From Terrirubrum flagellatum (GTDB lineage Bacteria > Pseudomonadota > Alphaproteobacteria > Rhizobiales > Beijerinckiaceae): 64,000 bases of DNA. Below the pieces are notes generated by a model. The model was not told where the DNA came from and searched no databases. It saw only the letters and a program-made list of their open reading frames with translations. The number at the start of each line of letters is the position of its first letter. Positions within the stretch are counted from its first letter, which is position 1. Made by a program: the position numbers and the translations under genes. Location: contig NZ_CP091851.1 of assembly GCF_022059845.1 (NCBI RefSeq), positions 2,108,001 through 2,172,000 on the forward strand, written 5' to 3'. Of the stretch, positions 17,047 to 25,206 are shown in pieces.

Positions 17047-17098
17047 TCATCTGAACGGAACGCGCCGGCGGAGCTGCGGGCGCCTCCACTCTAACTTG

Positions 17099-17132
17099 AC
17101 GGCCCCGTCCAAAAGACGGGGCCGTCGCTTTT
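17099..17132 (+). terminator. Rho-independent terminator
   Basis: Perfect 11-bp stem ACGGCCCCGTC / GACGGGGCCGT with a five-base loop, followed by CGCTTTTC. It ends the 16780-17046 transcript. Confidence 0.9.
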
Positions 17133-17216
17133 CAGGATACTCGTTCCCGGGCGCGCTTCACGCTCCGCTAACCGTCGCCGCGCAAGCTTGGGGCGAGCCT
17201 TCCCCCTGCACGACCG

Positions 17217-17510
17217 ATGCGAACTCTTGTCGCCCTGCCCCTTTTTCTGACTATGACCGCATCGGTCGCGGCGCAGAACGAACTCGGCGGCGCGCAGGAC
17301 AGCCTGATCCTGTGGAAGAAGGTCGACGAAATCTGCCGTCTTGGCGACGACGCCGACCTCGAGACCCAGCAAGCCTGTCAGAAGCGCGCCGACCTGCAGG
17401 TCCGATTGCAGCGTTTCGGTTGGTGCCGCGGCAAGCTTGGGGAAACCGAAGAGCAATATCGCTGGCATCACTGCCGCTGGAATTCCGTCCGCTTCATCAC
17501 GCCGCCCTGA
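17217..17510 (+). CDS. Small secreted protein with conserved-looking cysteines, 97 aa
   Basis: A 97-residue product with a signal peptide (MRTLVALPLFLTMTASVAAQ, cleavage probably after AQ or VAA). The mature part has four cysteines (EICRL, QACQK, GWCRG, HHCRW) likely paired as disulfides in the periplasm. No family recognised. A transposon-like element begins four bases after its stop codon. Confidence 0.65.
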   Translation: MRTLVALPLFLTMTASVAAQNELGGAQDSLILWKKVDEICRLGDDADLETQQACQKRADLQVRLQRFGWCRGKLGETEEQYRWHHCRWNSVRFITPP

Positions 17511-17513
17511 GCT

Positions 17514-17774
17514 TTAGGGTCTGTATTCATTCTCGGAGGGCTCAGCGTTCGCTCAAGGGCCGCGGAGGGCAAGGAGACGGCGCGAAGATGGTGTTGTCCA
17601 CCATCGAGCGACGTGTCCGCCGCCATCGGCGGCCCTTGAGCAACGCGGCGAAAGCGCCGGGATCGGGCCTCGCGTCCTCGACCGCGGAATAACCACGGCC
17701 TTCGGCCGCAAAACCCGCCCTGTGCGCTTTTCGACTCGCGCGCTGAGCTCTTCGAGAATGAATACAGACCCTAA
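17514..17774. mobile_element. Transposase-less element with 34-bp terminal inverted repeats (MITE-like)
   Basis: Ends are 34-bp inverted repeats (17514-17547 and 17741-17774) with two mismatches; the outer 22 bases, starting TTAGGGTCTGTATTC, are identical. A TA lies at each outer edge before GGG and after CCC, which could be a TA target duplication. The interior of about 190 bp has no transposase frame. It looks like a non-autonomous element mobilised in trans by an IS with similar ends (IS5- or IS630-like; assignment uncertain). It fills the space between two converging genes. Confidence 0.75.
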
Positions 17775-17776
17775 TC

Positions 17777-19084
17777 TCAGTCGGGCGTCGTCGTTGTGTT
17801 GGGAACGGCGCCCGGTTGTTCCGCAGCGGCGAGCCGTTGCAACGCCGAGCGATAATAGACGCCGCCTTCGCCGCCGGCGCCATTCTTCAACGCCGCCTCG
17901 ATTTTCGCGCGCATCGCGTTGGCGAGGGCCGGCCCCGCGGGAAAACGTTCATCCGTCCAAAATCGCTTGCGCGGATCGAAATATCCGACCTCATCGAGAA
18001 AACCGATCGCGAAGTAGTACGCTGTTTCGATTGAATCATCGTTGCGATCGAGCACGACCGATCCGTCGCTCCTGATCGTCGTCGCGAGACTCCACTCGAG
18101 CAGCGCCTTCACTTCGCGCCTGATCGCCGCGCGCTGCGCTTCGGACGCATGCCGCCAGCCCATGCGGAACAGGGTCGCGACATCGTAGATATCGTGATTG
18201 AGATAGCGGTCCTCCTGCCGCCACCCCTGCGGATAGGGAAGATCGCGGATGGCGATCAATCCATCGATCAGCTTCGGCCAGTCCGAAATCGCGCCGTTGA
18301 GATATTTGACGATGTGAAAGGTGATGCTGATGTCATCGGCGTAAACGGGCGCGCCATTGATGACATGCCTGACGCCCCACATGCCTGTTTCAGGATTGCG
18401 CAGATCGCCGTGGATCAACGCAAGCATGCGCTGCTTGACGCCTGTCTTCCAGGCATAACCGATCGGCCGATCCGCGAGCACGAGACGCATCACGTCGCTG
18501 ATCAGCGTGTTGTATTCGCGCCGGCGATTGATCCCGTCCGCGGCGATATTCGACACGAAGCCGCGGCGAAGCGCGGCTTCGAGCGCATCGGGATCGTTGA
18601 CGCGATCGAGGAACGCCGCGCGCGATGCAGGTGGCTTTTGCCCGAGTTCGGAGATCGCGTCGTAGGACGCGTCGAGCCGCAGGAACCATTCGGTGTAGCA
18701 GCGGCCCCATGCGCCGTCTGAAGCATCCTGCGCGTCGACGCGATCCGCCTCGCCTGATCGTCGGCGCGCGATCTCATCGACAAGCGTGACAGCCTGACGT
18801 TCGACGCCAATGAAGTCCGCGGTGTTCGCGGCGCGCCAGCGCAATTCCGTCAGCATCTGCGCGGCGCAGCGCGCGGGCTTGCCCTCTGCTTCAAGCGCCT
18901 GCACATTCGTCTGCAGGGCGTCGATCTTCTTGCGCAGAACGCCGATCTTCGCGCGATAGCCGGCGTCGAATTTGAAGAATTCAGCGCGCGTATTGACGGG
19001 CGCGCGCTGCCCGGCGCGAGTCAGGCTGCAAAGCGCGATCGCTGGCAGCAACACGCACGCCAGGATGGTTCTTGTCGCCGCCAA
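17777..19084 (-). CDS. Secreted protein of unknown function, possibly alpha/alpha-toroid fold
   Basis: A 435-residue protein starting at TTG 19084 with GGGAG seven bases upstream. A signal peptide is evident (ILACVLLPAIALCSLTRA). Residues about 35-70 are coiled-coil-like. The middle is helical with repeated aromatic and acidic motifs (GMWGVRHVINGAPVYADD, YPQGWRQEDRYLNHDIYD, NDDSIETAYYFAIGFLDE), reminiscent of alpha/alpha-barrel polysaccharide lyases or glycoside hydrolases. A specific family is not recognised. The last residues (NTTTTPD) end right beside the MITE-like element. It could act on the glycan made by the adjacent cluster; this is only a guess. Confidence 0.7.
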   Translation of the reverse strand: MAATRTILACVLLPAIALCSLTRAGQRAPVNTRAEFFKFDAGYRAKIGVLRKKIDALQTNVQALEAEGKPARCAAQMLTELRWRAANTADFIGVERQAVTLVDEIARRRSGEADRVDAQDASDGAWGRCYTEWFLRLDASYDAISELGQKPPASRAAFLDRVNDPDALEAALRRGFVSNIAADGINRRREYNTLISDVMRLVLADRPIGYAWKTGVKQRMLALIHGDLRNPETGMWGVRHVINGAPVYADDISITFHIVKYLNGAISDWPKLIDGLIAIRDLPYPQGWRQEDRYLNHDIYDVATLFRMGWRHASEAQRAAIRREVKALLEWSLATTIRSDGSVVLDRNDDSIETAYYFAIGFLDEVGYFDPRKRFWTDERFPAGPALANAMRAKIEAALKNGAGGEGGVYYRSALQRLAAAEQPGAVPNTTTTPD

Positions 19085-19250
19085 GGCGTTGCTCCCGATT
19101 CTGCACGCCGCCTCTTATTGTTCCGCATCCCGCCGCGCCGCTCAATCGCAGGTCTGCCATGCGATCGCGAGCCGGTGAACGCCTGAGCCTGCGCCAGCGT
19201 GATAGGCTCGCCGCAACTCGGGCGGCGATGCGCCGCGACATGGAGCTCAC

Positions 19251-19952
19251 ATGGAAAACCTCCCCTACAAGAGGGCGCTGATCGTTGGCGTCGGACCGGG
19301 CCTCAGCGCCTCGCTGGCGCGCAAGCTGAGCGCGCTTGGCGTCAAGGTCGGGCTTGCCGCCCGCAATGCGGAGAAGCTCGCCGCGCTGGCGAAAGAAACT
19401 GGCGCCGAGACCTTCAGCGTCGACGCCTCGGACCCCGGACAAGTCGCGGCGCTGTTCGAGCAGGCCGACGCCAGGCTCGGAGAGCCCGACATCGTGGTCT
19501 ACAACGCCAGCTCCCGCGTCCGCGGCTTTCTCACCGACCTCGATCCCGGAGAGGTCCAGAAGGCGGTCGCGATCACGTCCTTCGGCGCGTTCCTGGTGGC
19601 GCAACAGGCCGCTCGCCGCATGGTCGCGCGCTCCCATGGCGCGATCCTGCTAACCGGCGCCACGGCAGGCGTGAAGGGCTTTCCGCAGTCGTCGGCCTTC
19701 GCCATGGGCAAGTTCGCGCTGAGAGGTCTGGCGCAAAGCGCGGCTCGCGAACTCGGGCCGAAGGGCGTCCATGTCGCTCACTTCGTCATCGATGGCGGCA
19801 TCCGCAGCGCCATGCGCCCAACGCCTGCGGACAAGCCGGACAGTCTGCTCGAGCCGGATGCAATCGCGCAGGTCTATATCGACGTTCTGCGCCAGCCGCG
19901 GAGCGCTTGGGCGTTCGAGATCGACCTCCGGCCTTGGGTCGAGTCATTTTGA
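19251..19952 (+). CDS. SDR-family protein lacking the catalytic tyrosine
   Basis: A 233-residue Rossmann protein beginning RALIVGVGPGLSASLARKL, with VYNASS in place of NNAG. The usual YxxxK reads FAMGK, so Phe replaces the catalytic Tyr, and the usual Ser lies in a TGAT segment. GGAG five bases before the ATG supports the start. By family it binds NAD(P), but with the Tyr lost it may be a regulatory or altered-activity member. Monocistronic, divergent from the secreted unknown at 17777-19084. Confidence 0.85.
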   Translation: MENLPYKRALIVGVGPGLSASLARKLSALGVKVGLAARNAEKLAALAKETGAETFSVDASDPGQVAALFEQADARLGEPDIVVYNASSRVRGFLTDLDPGEVQKAVAITSFGAFLVAQQAARRMVARSHGAILLTGATAGVKGFPQSSAFAMGKFALRGLAQSAARELGPKGVHVAHFVIDGGIRSAMRPTPADKPDSLLEPDAIAQVYIDVLRQPRSAWAFEIDLRPWVESF

Positions 19953-20131
19953 AGGAGTCTGGAGCAAGCCCTTGGGATTTATGGAAACCTTGCTCCACGC
20001 TGGCCGGCTCGCCTAACCATGTCAGGCGCTCCAGCGGGCGCCTCTCTGGCTAAATTCCCTCACAGAGCCTACATTTGAGCCGGCTTGGCGGACGGCCTGT
20101 TTCCGGAGCGGACAGCTTTGGGAGAGTTGCG

Positions 20132-20578
20132 TTGAGTCTCTTGTTCCGGGTCCGCCCTGATGCGGCCGACATATTTGATGCTTATTGCGGGGATTTCCGG
20201 CTCGGCGTGATCGAGCCGATTGCGGAGTCGAAAGTCGCTCCGGCCGCCTTCATCTGGGCTATCACCACGATCGTCACCGGCGGACGGGTGTCCGGGTCGG
20301 CGCCCGATCTCGAAGGCGCCAAGGCTGCGATGTCGGGCGCCTGGGAGCAATGGATGGCGCTCGCGCGGCTCGTACCGGAGGAACAGCTTCTCATTCAGGA
20401 TGAGCGGCTGCCGAGTTGGCCATTCCGGAACGAGGCGCAGCCTCTCGGGGCGACGCCGGCGCCGAGCGCGGCGCTTCCGCCCAACGATCGACGCCCGCTC
20501 TATCTGCGCCTGCGCGGCGGCGGCGCGGCTGCGGCGGTCGACAAGGCGCCAAGACGCGCTCCGGACGCAGCGGAATAG
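20132..20578 (+). CDS. Unknown 148-aa protein, paralogue of the next gene
   Basis: The start is placed at TTG 20132, with GGAG seven bases upstream; a TTG at 20075 would add 19 residues. The region LFRVRPDAADIFDAYCGDFR, then LGVIEPI, GRVSGSAPDLEGAKAAM and WEQWMAL, aligns with the next protein (DAFDVFSSKVRIGAVQPL, GRVSGIEPTIQAAAAAL, WKSWLTD). The two are therefore tandem duplicates. The second half is proline/alanine-rich and likely disordered. No signal peptide and no family recognised. Its position beside the type I secretion genes, converging on them, is the only functional clue. Confidence 0.7.
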   Translation: MSLLFRVRPDAADIFDAYCGDFRLGVIEPIAESKVAPAAFIWAITTIVTGGRVSGSAPDLEGAKAAMSGAWEQWMALARLVPEEQLLIQDERLPSWPFRNEAQPLGATPAPSAALPPNDRRPLYLRLRGGGAAAAVDKAPRRAPDAAE

Positions 20579-20744
20579 AGTCCGAACGATCTTCAAATCT
20601 TCTTTGGCAGGCGCGCCACAGCCCGCCGAATTCCGCGAGTTGTCCCCATAATTCTCACGCCGCGTCGTCGCTGCGCGTTGCGCGCGCCGCCCATTTTCGG
20701 ACCTCATGCGCGCTTGGCGACATCACCAGCTCGCGGAGGACCGC

Positions 20745-21167
20745 GTGGCGTTTTCCATCAAGCAACGGGCAAATCAGCCCGACGCATTCGACGTTTTCAG
20801 CAGCAAGGTGCGCATCGGCGCCGTCCAGCCCTTGCAGGCTTCGATGCTGGCGCCGAAGGCCTATCGCTGGTCGATCGCCAACATCTCGATGACGGGCCGC
20901 GTCTCCGGGATCGAGCCAACCATCCAGGCCGCCGCCGCGGCGCTCGCGGAGCGCTGGAAATCCTGGCTGACGGACGCCGGGCTGGAGATGGCCGACGCGC
21001 GTTCCGACAAGACCTCGATCACCGATGCGCTCGCGGACGCCGCGGCGCCGGTCGTTCAGCCGTCATTCGCGGCGTCGCGTCCGCAAGTCCCGGCGCCTGC
21101 AGGCAGCCCGGGCTTCACCGCGCGCATTATCCCGCTGAGACAGCCGCCGAGTCAGATCGCGAAATAA
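20745..21167 (+). CDS. Unknown 140-aa protein, paralogue of the previous gene
   Basis: The start is placed at GTG 20745 because GCGGAGGA lies just upstream and because this makes the N-terminus (AFSIKQRANQPDAFDVFSSK) match the paralogue; an ATG at 20706 is possible. Conserved core: KVRIGAVQPL, YRWSIANISMTGRVSGIEP, AERWKSWL. The C-terminal third is low-complexity Ala/Pro. No family recognised. It ends six bases before the 3' end of the convergent hlyD gene. Confidence 0.72.
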   Translation: MAFSIKQRANQPDAFDVFSSKVRIGAVQPLQASMLAPKAYRWSIANISMTGRVSGIEPTIQAAAAALAERWKSWLTDAGLEMADARSDKTSITDALADAAAPVVQPSFAASRPQVPAPAGSPGFTARIIPLRQPPSQIAK

Positions 21168-21173
21168 CGCGCC

Positions 21174-22526
21174 TTATCGCTCGCGCATGCTCTTCTCGAA
21201 CCGCTCGACCAGCGGCCTGACGAGATAATCGGCGACCGTGCGGCGGCCGGTCAGAATGATGACATTCGCCGTCATGCCCGCCAGCAGCCGGTCGCGAATG
21301 TCTGGCGGAAGCGTCGATTTGTCGACCACCACCTCGGCGGCGAAATAGATCGACTTGCCCTCATTCTCGATGATGCGGTCGCGCGAGATGCTACGCACCT
21401 TGCCGCGGATCGCCTTCTCTCCCCAGTAATTGAACGCGGGGAATTTGAGCTCGGCGCCCATATCCGCCGTCACCCGATCGACATCGTCAGGCTGGACCTG
21501 CGCGCGCACCACGAGTTCGTCATTGACGGGCGCGATGTCGAGGATCGGCTCGCCCGGCCGGATCACGCCGCCGACCGTGAAAATCTTCAACTGCTGGACG
21601 ACGCCCGCGATCGGCGCGCGAATTTCGGAGCGCTTCTGCGCGTCCTCCGCCAGCACGATCTGCTGGCGCGCGTCGGAGATCATCTTCCTGATATCGATGA
21701 GCGCGGTCGAAGCGTCCTTCTCGTAATCCTGCCTGACCTGCTTCTTTCTGAGCTCAAGCTCGGTCAGGCGTTCGCCAAGCTTCACCGCCTGAATCTTGCC
21801 GCCGTCGATCACGCCCTGGAGCCGCAGCTTCTCCCGCTCCAGCGGCGTGACGCGGCTCGTGGCGACGAGCTGGCGCTGATAGAGCGGCCACACCGAATCC
21901 AGCTCCTGCGATACGCTGGCGAGCGTCGCCGTCGCCGTCGCCGTGTCGATGCGGTTCTGCTCGAGATCTTTTGCGGTCTGATCGATGCCGGACTGCGCGA
22001 CCTGGATGTTGCGCACAAGCTCGTCCCGCCTGCTCTGGAACAAACGCGTCTGATCGGCGACGACAGGCGCGACCGACGGATTGCTCGCGCGCGCGATCAC
22101 CTCCTCCGGCAGCACGAGCGTCGGACGCATCTCGTACTCCGCCATCAGGCGCGTTTCCTGCGCCAGCAGCATCGCAAGCTGATTGCGATAGAGATCGGCC
22201 TGCGCCTCGAAGCGCACGGGATCAAGCCGGATCAGCAACTGATCCTGCGCAACCTGCTCGCCATTGCGGACGAGCAAATCCTTGACGATCCCACCCTCAA
22301 GATGCTGCACGGTCTTGCGGTTCGATTGCGCCTCGACCACGCCGCCCGCGACGGCGGCTCCGTCGAGACGCGCCGCAGACGCCCAGAGCGCGAAGCCGCC
22401 AAGCAATCCGAAAATCACGAAATGTCCGGCGCGCAATGTCGCCTTCCAGTTCGCGGAGGGTTGCGGCGCCAGATCGAGCGCGCCGAGCCCCAGCGCCTCG
22501 CTGGCCGTCACCTTGGCGACGCTCAT
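21174..22526 (-). CDS. Type I secretion periplasmic adaptor, HlyD family
   Basis: A 450-residue membrane fusion protein of the PrtE/LapC kind. It has a short cytoplasmic N-terminus, one membrane helix (HFVIFGLLGGFALWASAA, about 33-55), a first lipoyl half (GGVVEAQSNRKTVQHLEGGI), long coiled coils (about 95-300) and a second lipoyl half (IRAPIAGVVQQLKIFTVGGV). It ends in the beta-barrel with GMTANVIILTGRRTVADYLV. It would bridge the inner-membrane ABC exporter to an outer-membrane TolC, which is not in the window. Its start overlaps the ABC gene stop by four bases (ATGA), so the two are translationally coupled. Confidence 0.92.
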   Translation of the reverse strand: MSVAKVTASEALGLGALDLAPQPSANWKATLRAGHFVIFGLLGGFALWASAARLDGAAVAGGVVEAQSNRKTVQHLEGGIVKDLLVRNGEQVAQDQLLIRLDPVRFEAQADLYRNQLAMLLAQETRLMAEYEMRPTLVLPEEVIARASNPSVAPVVADQTRLFQSRRDELVRNIQVAQSGIDQTAKDLEQNRIDTATATATLASVSQELDSVWPLYQRQLVATSRVTPLEREKLRLQGVIDGGKIQAVKLGERLTELELRKKQVRQDYEKDASTALIDIRKMISDARQQIVLAEDAQKRSEIRAPIAGVVQQLKIFTVGGVIRPGEPILDIAPVNDELVVRAQVQPDDVDRVTADMGAELKFPAFNYWGEKAIRGKVRSISRDRIIENEGKSIYFAAEVVVDKSTLPPDIRDRLLAGMTANVIILTGRRTVADYLVRPLVERFEKSMRER

Positions 22527-24256
22527 GCGGCGAGCGACGCTGCGCTTCCCGCGGGAAGCTGTTTCTGCGGCGTGAGCGAAGACAGGCGCTCGAGAATCTG
22601 CTCGCGGCGACCAAACGCATGCACGGTGCCGGCGTTCATCACCAGCACGCGATCACAGCAGGCGAGGATGTTGGTGCGGTGCGTGACGATCACGATCATC
22701 GTCCCGCGCTCGCGCAGCGCGCTGATCGTGCGGCCAAGACTTTCCTCGCCGATCGCATCAAGATTGGAGTTGGGTTCATCGAGCACCAGAAGCTTCGGAT
22801 TTCCATACACCGCGCGCGCGAGCGCGATGCGTTGACGCTGTCCGCCAGAAAGGGTGTGGCCGTCGGGCCCGAGCTTCGTGTTGAGGCCGTCGGGAAGCCG
22901 CTGGATGATGTCCTGCACGCCGGCGGCGCGGGTCGCCTCCAGCAGCGCGGCGTCGCGCTCCTCGCTGGCTGCGTCGAAACGCGCGATATTGTCGGCGACG
23001 GTGCCAGGCAACAGCTCCACGTCCTGCGGCACATAGCCGATATGACGGCCGAGCTGATCCTGATCCCAGTGCGCGAGATCATTGCCGTCAATGCCCACGC
23101 TTCCCTTTTGAACAGGCCAGGCGCCGACGAGCACGCGGGCCAGCGACGATTTGCCGGCGCCGCTGGCTCCGACGACTCCCAACGCCTCGCCGGGCGACAG
23201 CGAGAATGAAATGTCATTGAGAACAGGCTGATCCCTGTTGCGAGGAGCTGCGAACATGCGCGACACAACGAGCGGGCCGTCCGGCGTCGGCAGATTGACC
23301 TTGCTGATGCGCTTCTCGGATTCTTGAAGCAGCACCTCGACGCGCGACGCCGCCATGCGGAAATTCCAGAACTGACGCCAGTTCGACGCCATATTGTCGA
23401 CGGGATAGATGGCGCGGCTCGTCAGGATCGACGCGGCGAAGATGACGCCGGCGCCCACCGCCTCATTGAGATAAAGCAGCGTGCCGACGGTCAGCATGAT
23501 CGGCGAGTAGACATGGCGCGAGAATTTGATGAGGTCGGTCACCAGACCGCCGCGCCGGACAGCCTGGGCCTGCCAACCAAGCGAATTCCGCTGCCCGCTG
23601 CGCCAGACCTCCGCGAGCGCCGGCAGCATGCCCATCACCCGCGCGGGTTCGGCGCTGCTGATAACCGCGCGGCCGAATTCCGCGGCGCGGGCGCCGCTCA
23701 GCAGTGCGCGCTTGGTGTCGTCCCGCACCAACATCTGATCGGTCAGCGCGAGAACGACGACGATCATGGTCAGCACCGTCAGCGTCAGTCCGAGCAGCGG
23801 GTGATAGAGATAGGTCGCCGCCAGAATGACCGGCACCCAGATGAAATCGAGTCCTTGCGTCAGCATCGTTCCCGAAAAGAATTCGCGGATCGTCTGCAGA
23901 TCCTGCATGACGGCGTTCCGCGAGGCCGCCGGAAGCGAATCCGTCTGGCGGTTCAGCGCCTCAAACACGCGTTTGCTGATGCGTTCGTCGAGCGCGAAGC
24001 TCATGCGCTGCAACGTCCTGATGCGGATGATCTCAAGCGCCGTCCATATCGCGCAGAGGAAGAGCACAATTCCGGCGAGGAAAAACAGCGTCTCCTGGCT
24101 GCGGCTCTGGAACACCCGCTCGAAGAGCTGATGCATGTAGATCGACGGCACTAGATACATAAGCGCCAGAATGAAGGAAAAGAGGGCGAGGCTGCCGATC
24201 GCGGGCGAGAATCGCCGAACCTCTTGCCAGAGGATGGAGTCGTTTTTCAGGATCAT
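22523..24256 (-). CDS. Type I secretion ABC transporter, permease/ATPase
   Basis: A 577-residue half-transporter of the PrtD/LapB-like group. Six membrane helices occupy roughly residues 1-330, followed by the nucleotide-binding domain: Walker A GVVGASGAGKSS, signature LSGGQRQRIALARA, Walker B LLVLDEPNSNLD and H-loop IVTHR. It lacks the N-terminal peptidase-like domain of HlyB, as expected for RTX exporters of this group. The frame is open to 24655, but the extra 133 residues overlap the divergent methyltransferase and do not fit the family, so ATG 24256 (ILKNDSILWQEVRR) is used. Likely cargo are the RTX proteins at 30667 and 47529. Confidence 0.92.
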   Translation of the reverse strand: MILKNDSILWQEVRRFSPAIGSLALFSFILALMYLVPSIYMHQLFERVFQSRSQETLFFLAGIVLFLCAIWTALEIIRIRTLQRMSFALDERISKRVFEALNRQTDSLPAASRNAVMQDLQTIREFFSGTMLTQGLDFIWVPVILAATYLYHPLLGLTLTVLTMIVVVLALTDQMLVRDDTKRALLSGARAAEFGRAVISSAEPARVMGMLPALAEVWRSGQRNSLGWQAQAVRRGGLVTDLIKFSRHVYSPIMLTVGTLLYLNEAVGAGVIFAASILTSRAIYPVDNMASNWRQFWNFRMAASRVEVLLQESEKRISKVNLPTPDGPLVVSRMFAAPRNRDQPVLNDISFSLSPGEALGVVGASGAGKSSLARVLVGAWPVQKGSVGIDGNDLAHWDQDQLGRHIGYVPQDVELLPGTVADNIARFDAASEERDAALLEATRAAGVQDIIQRLPDGLNTKLGPDGHTLSGGQRQRIALARAVYGNPKLLVLDEPNSNLDAIGEESLGRTISALRERGTMIVIVTHRTNILACCDRVLVMNAGTVHAFGRREQILERLSSLTPQKQLPAGSAASLAA

Positions 24257-24436
24257 TGCGGCGCAGCATAACAGCGCGACCGTCTCGCGCAGCGGGTTGA
24301 AAAGGAATTGGTTGATGGCCGGAAACCATATTGCCTGCAATAAGCGACAAATCAGCGCGTCAATTTTCTTCAAATTGCTCAGAGTCCAAATACGCGACGC
24401 GAATGGCGGGAAAGCAAAAGAACGACGCTGTCTGGC

Positions 24437-25183
24437 GTGAAAAAAATAACCAAGGCGCGGATTGACGGACGACATGCCGCGCTGCGGCTGGCTCAAGTGA
24501 GACGCAACAGACCGGGATGGGAGACGTCGTTGTCGAATGTCTTGCCGATTGCGATTCCGCATGCCCGCGTGGCCCGCCGCCGCGTGCTGCATGTGGGTTG
24601 CGGCCATCAGTCCGCGCATCGTCTCCACGCCGCGTTTCGCGATTCCGACTGGCATGAGATCAGGCTCGACATCGACGAGCGGGTGAAGCCCGACATCGTT
24701 TGCTCAACAGTCGATATGACGGACGTCGTCGGGACCGGCGCGGTCGACGCGGTCTGGTCGTCGCATACGATCGAACATCTCTACGACCACGAAGTCACCG
24801 CCGCCTTCGCCGAATTCCGTCGCGTGCTGAGCGCTGAAGGATTCCTTCTCCTGCGCTGTCCCGATCTCGAAGCGGTGGCGGAAAGCTTGCTGCGCAACGG
24901 TCTTGAGCACGTCGCCTACGAATCGCCGGCGGGGCCAATCACGCCGCTCGACATGCTTTATGGCCATCGGCCCTCGATCGCTGCGGGCAGCTCCTACATG
25001 GCGCACCGCACCGGATTCACCGACGAGCGCATGGGACGAACGCTGATGGAAGCCGGCTTCAGCGAGGCGCGCACAAAGCGGGCGACGAATTTCGATCTCT
25101 GGGCCGTGGCGTTCGCGGAAGACGCCGATGTCGACGGGCGCCTCGATCAGCTCGCGCGCAACGGCCTTCGCTTCGACTCCTGA
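24437..25183 (+). CDS. Class I SAM-dependent methyltransferase
   Basis: A 248-residue protein with motif I VLHVGCGHQSAHRLH, motif II LDIDERVKPDIV, and post-motif WSSHTIEHLYDHEVTAAFAEF followed by RVLSAEGFLLLRCPD. This is the type found in glycan clusters. The GTG at 24437 begins the frame; a TTG at about 24530 with GGGAG upstream is an alternative that would remove a basic N-terminal extension. It is 23 bp upstream of the GT2 gene and probably co-transcribed. It would methylate a sugar or another small acceptor; acceptor unknown. Confidence 0.82.
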   Translation: MKKITKARIDGRHAALRLAQVRRNRPGWETSLSNVLPIAIPHARVARRRVLHVGCGHQSAHRLHAAFRDSDWHEIRLDIDERVKPDIVCSTVDMTDVVGTGAVDAVWSSHTIEHLYDHEVTAAFAEFRRVLSAEGFLLLRCPDLEAVAESLLRNGLEHVAYESPAGPITPLDMLYGHRPSIAAGSSYMAHRTGFTDERMGRTLMEAGFSEARTKRATNFDLWAVAFAEDADVDGRLDQLARNGLRFDS

Positions 25184-25206
25184 CAGACGGATTCAGAGCG
25201 GCAGAG

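Noticed and set aside
24257-24655. 133-residue N-terminal extension of the type I secretion ATPase
   Set aside because: It overlaps the divergent methyltransferase gene and exceeds the usual family length.
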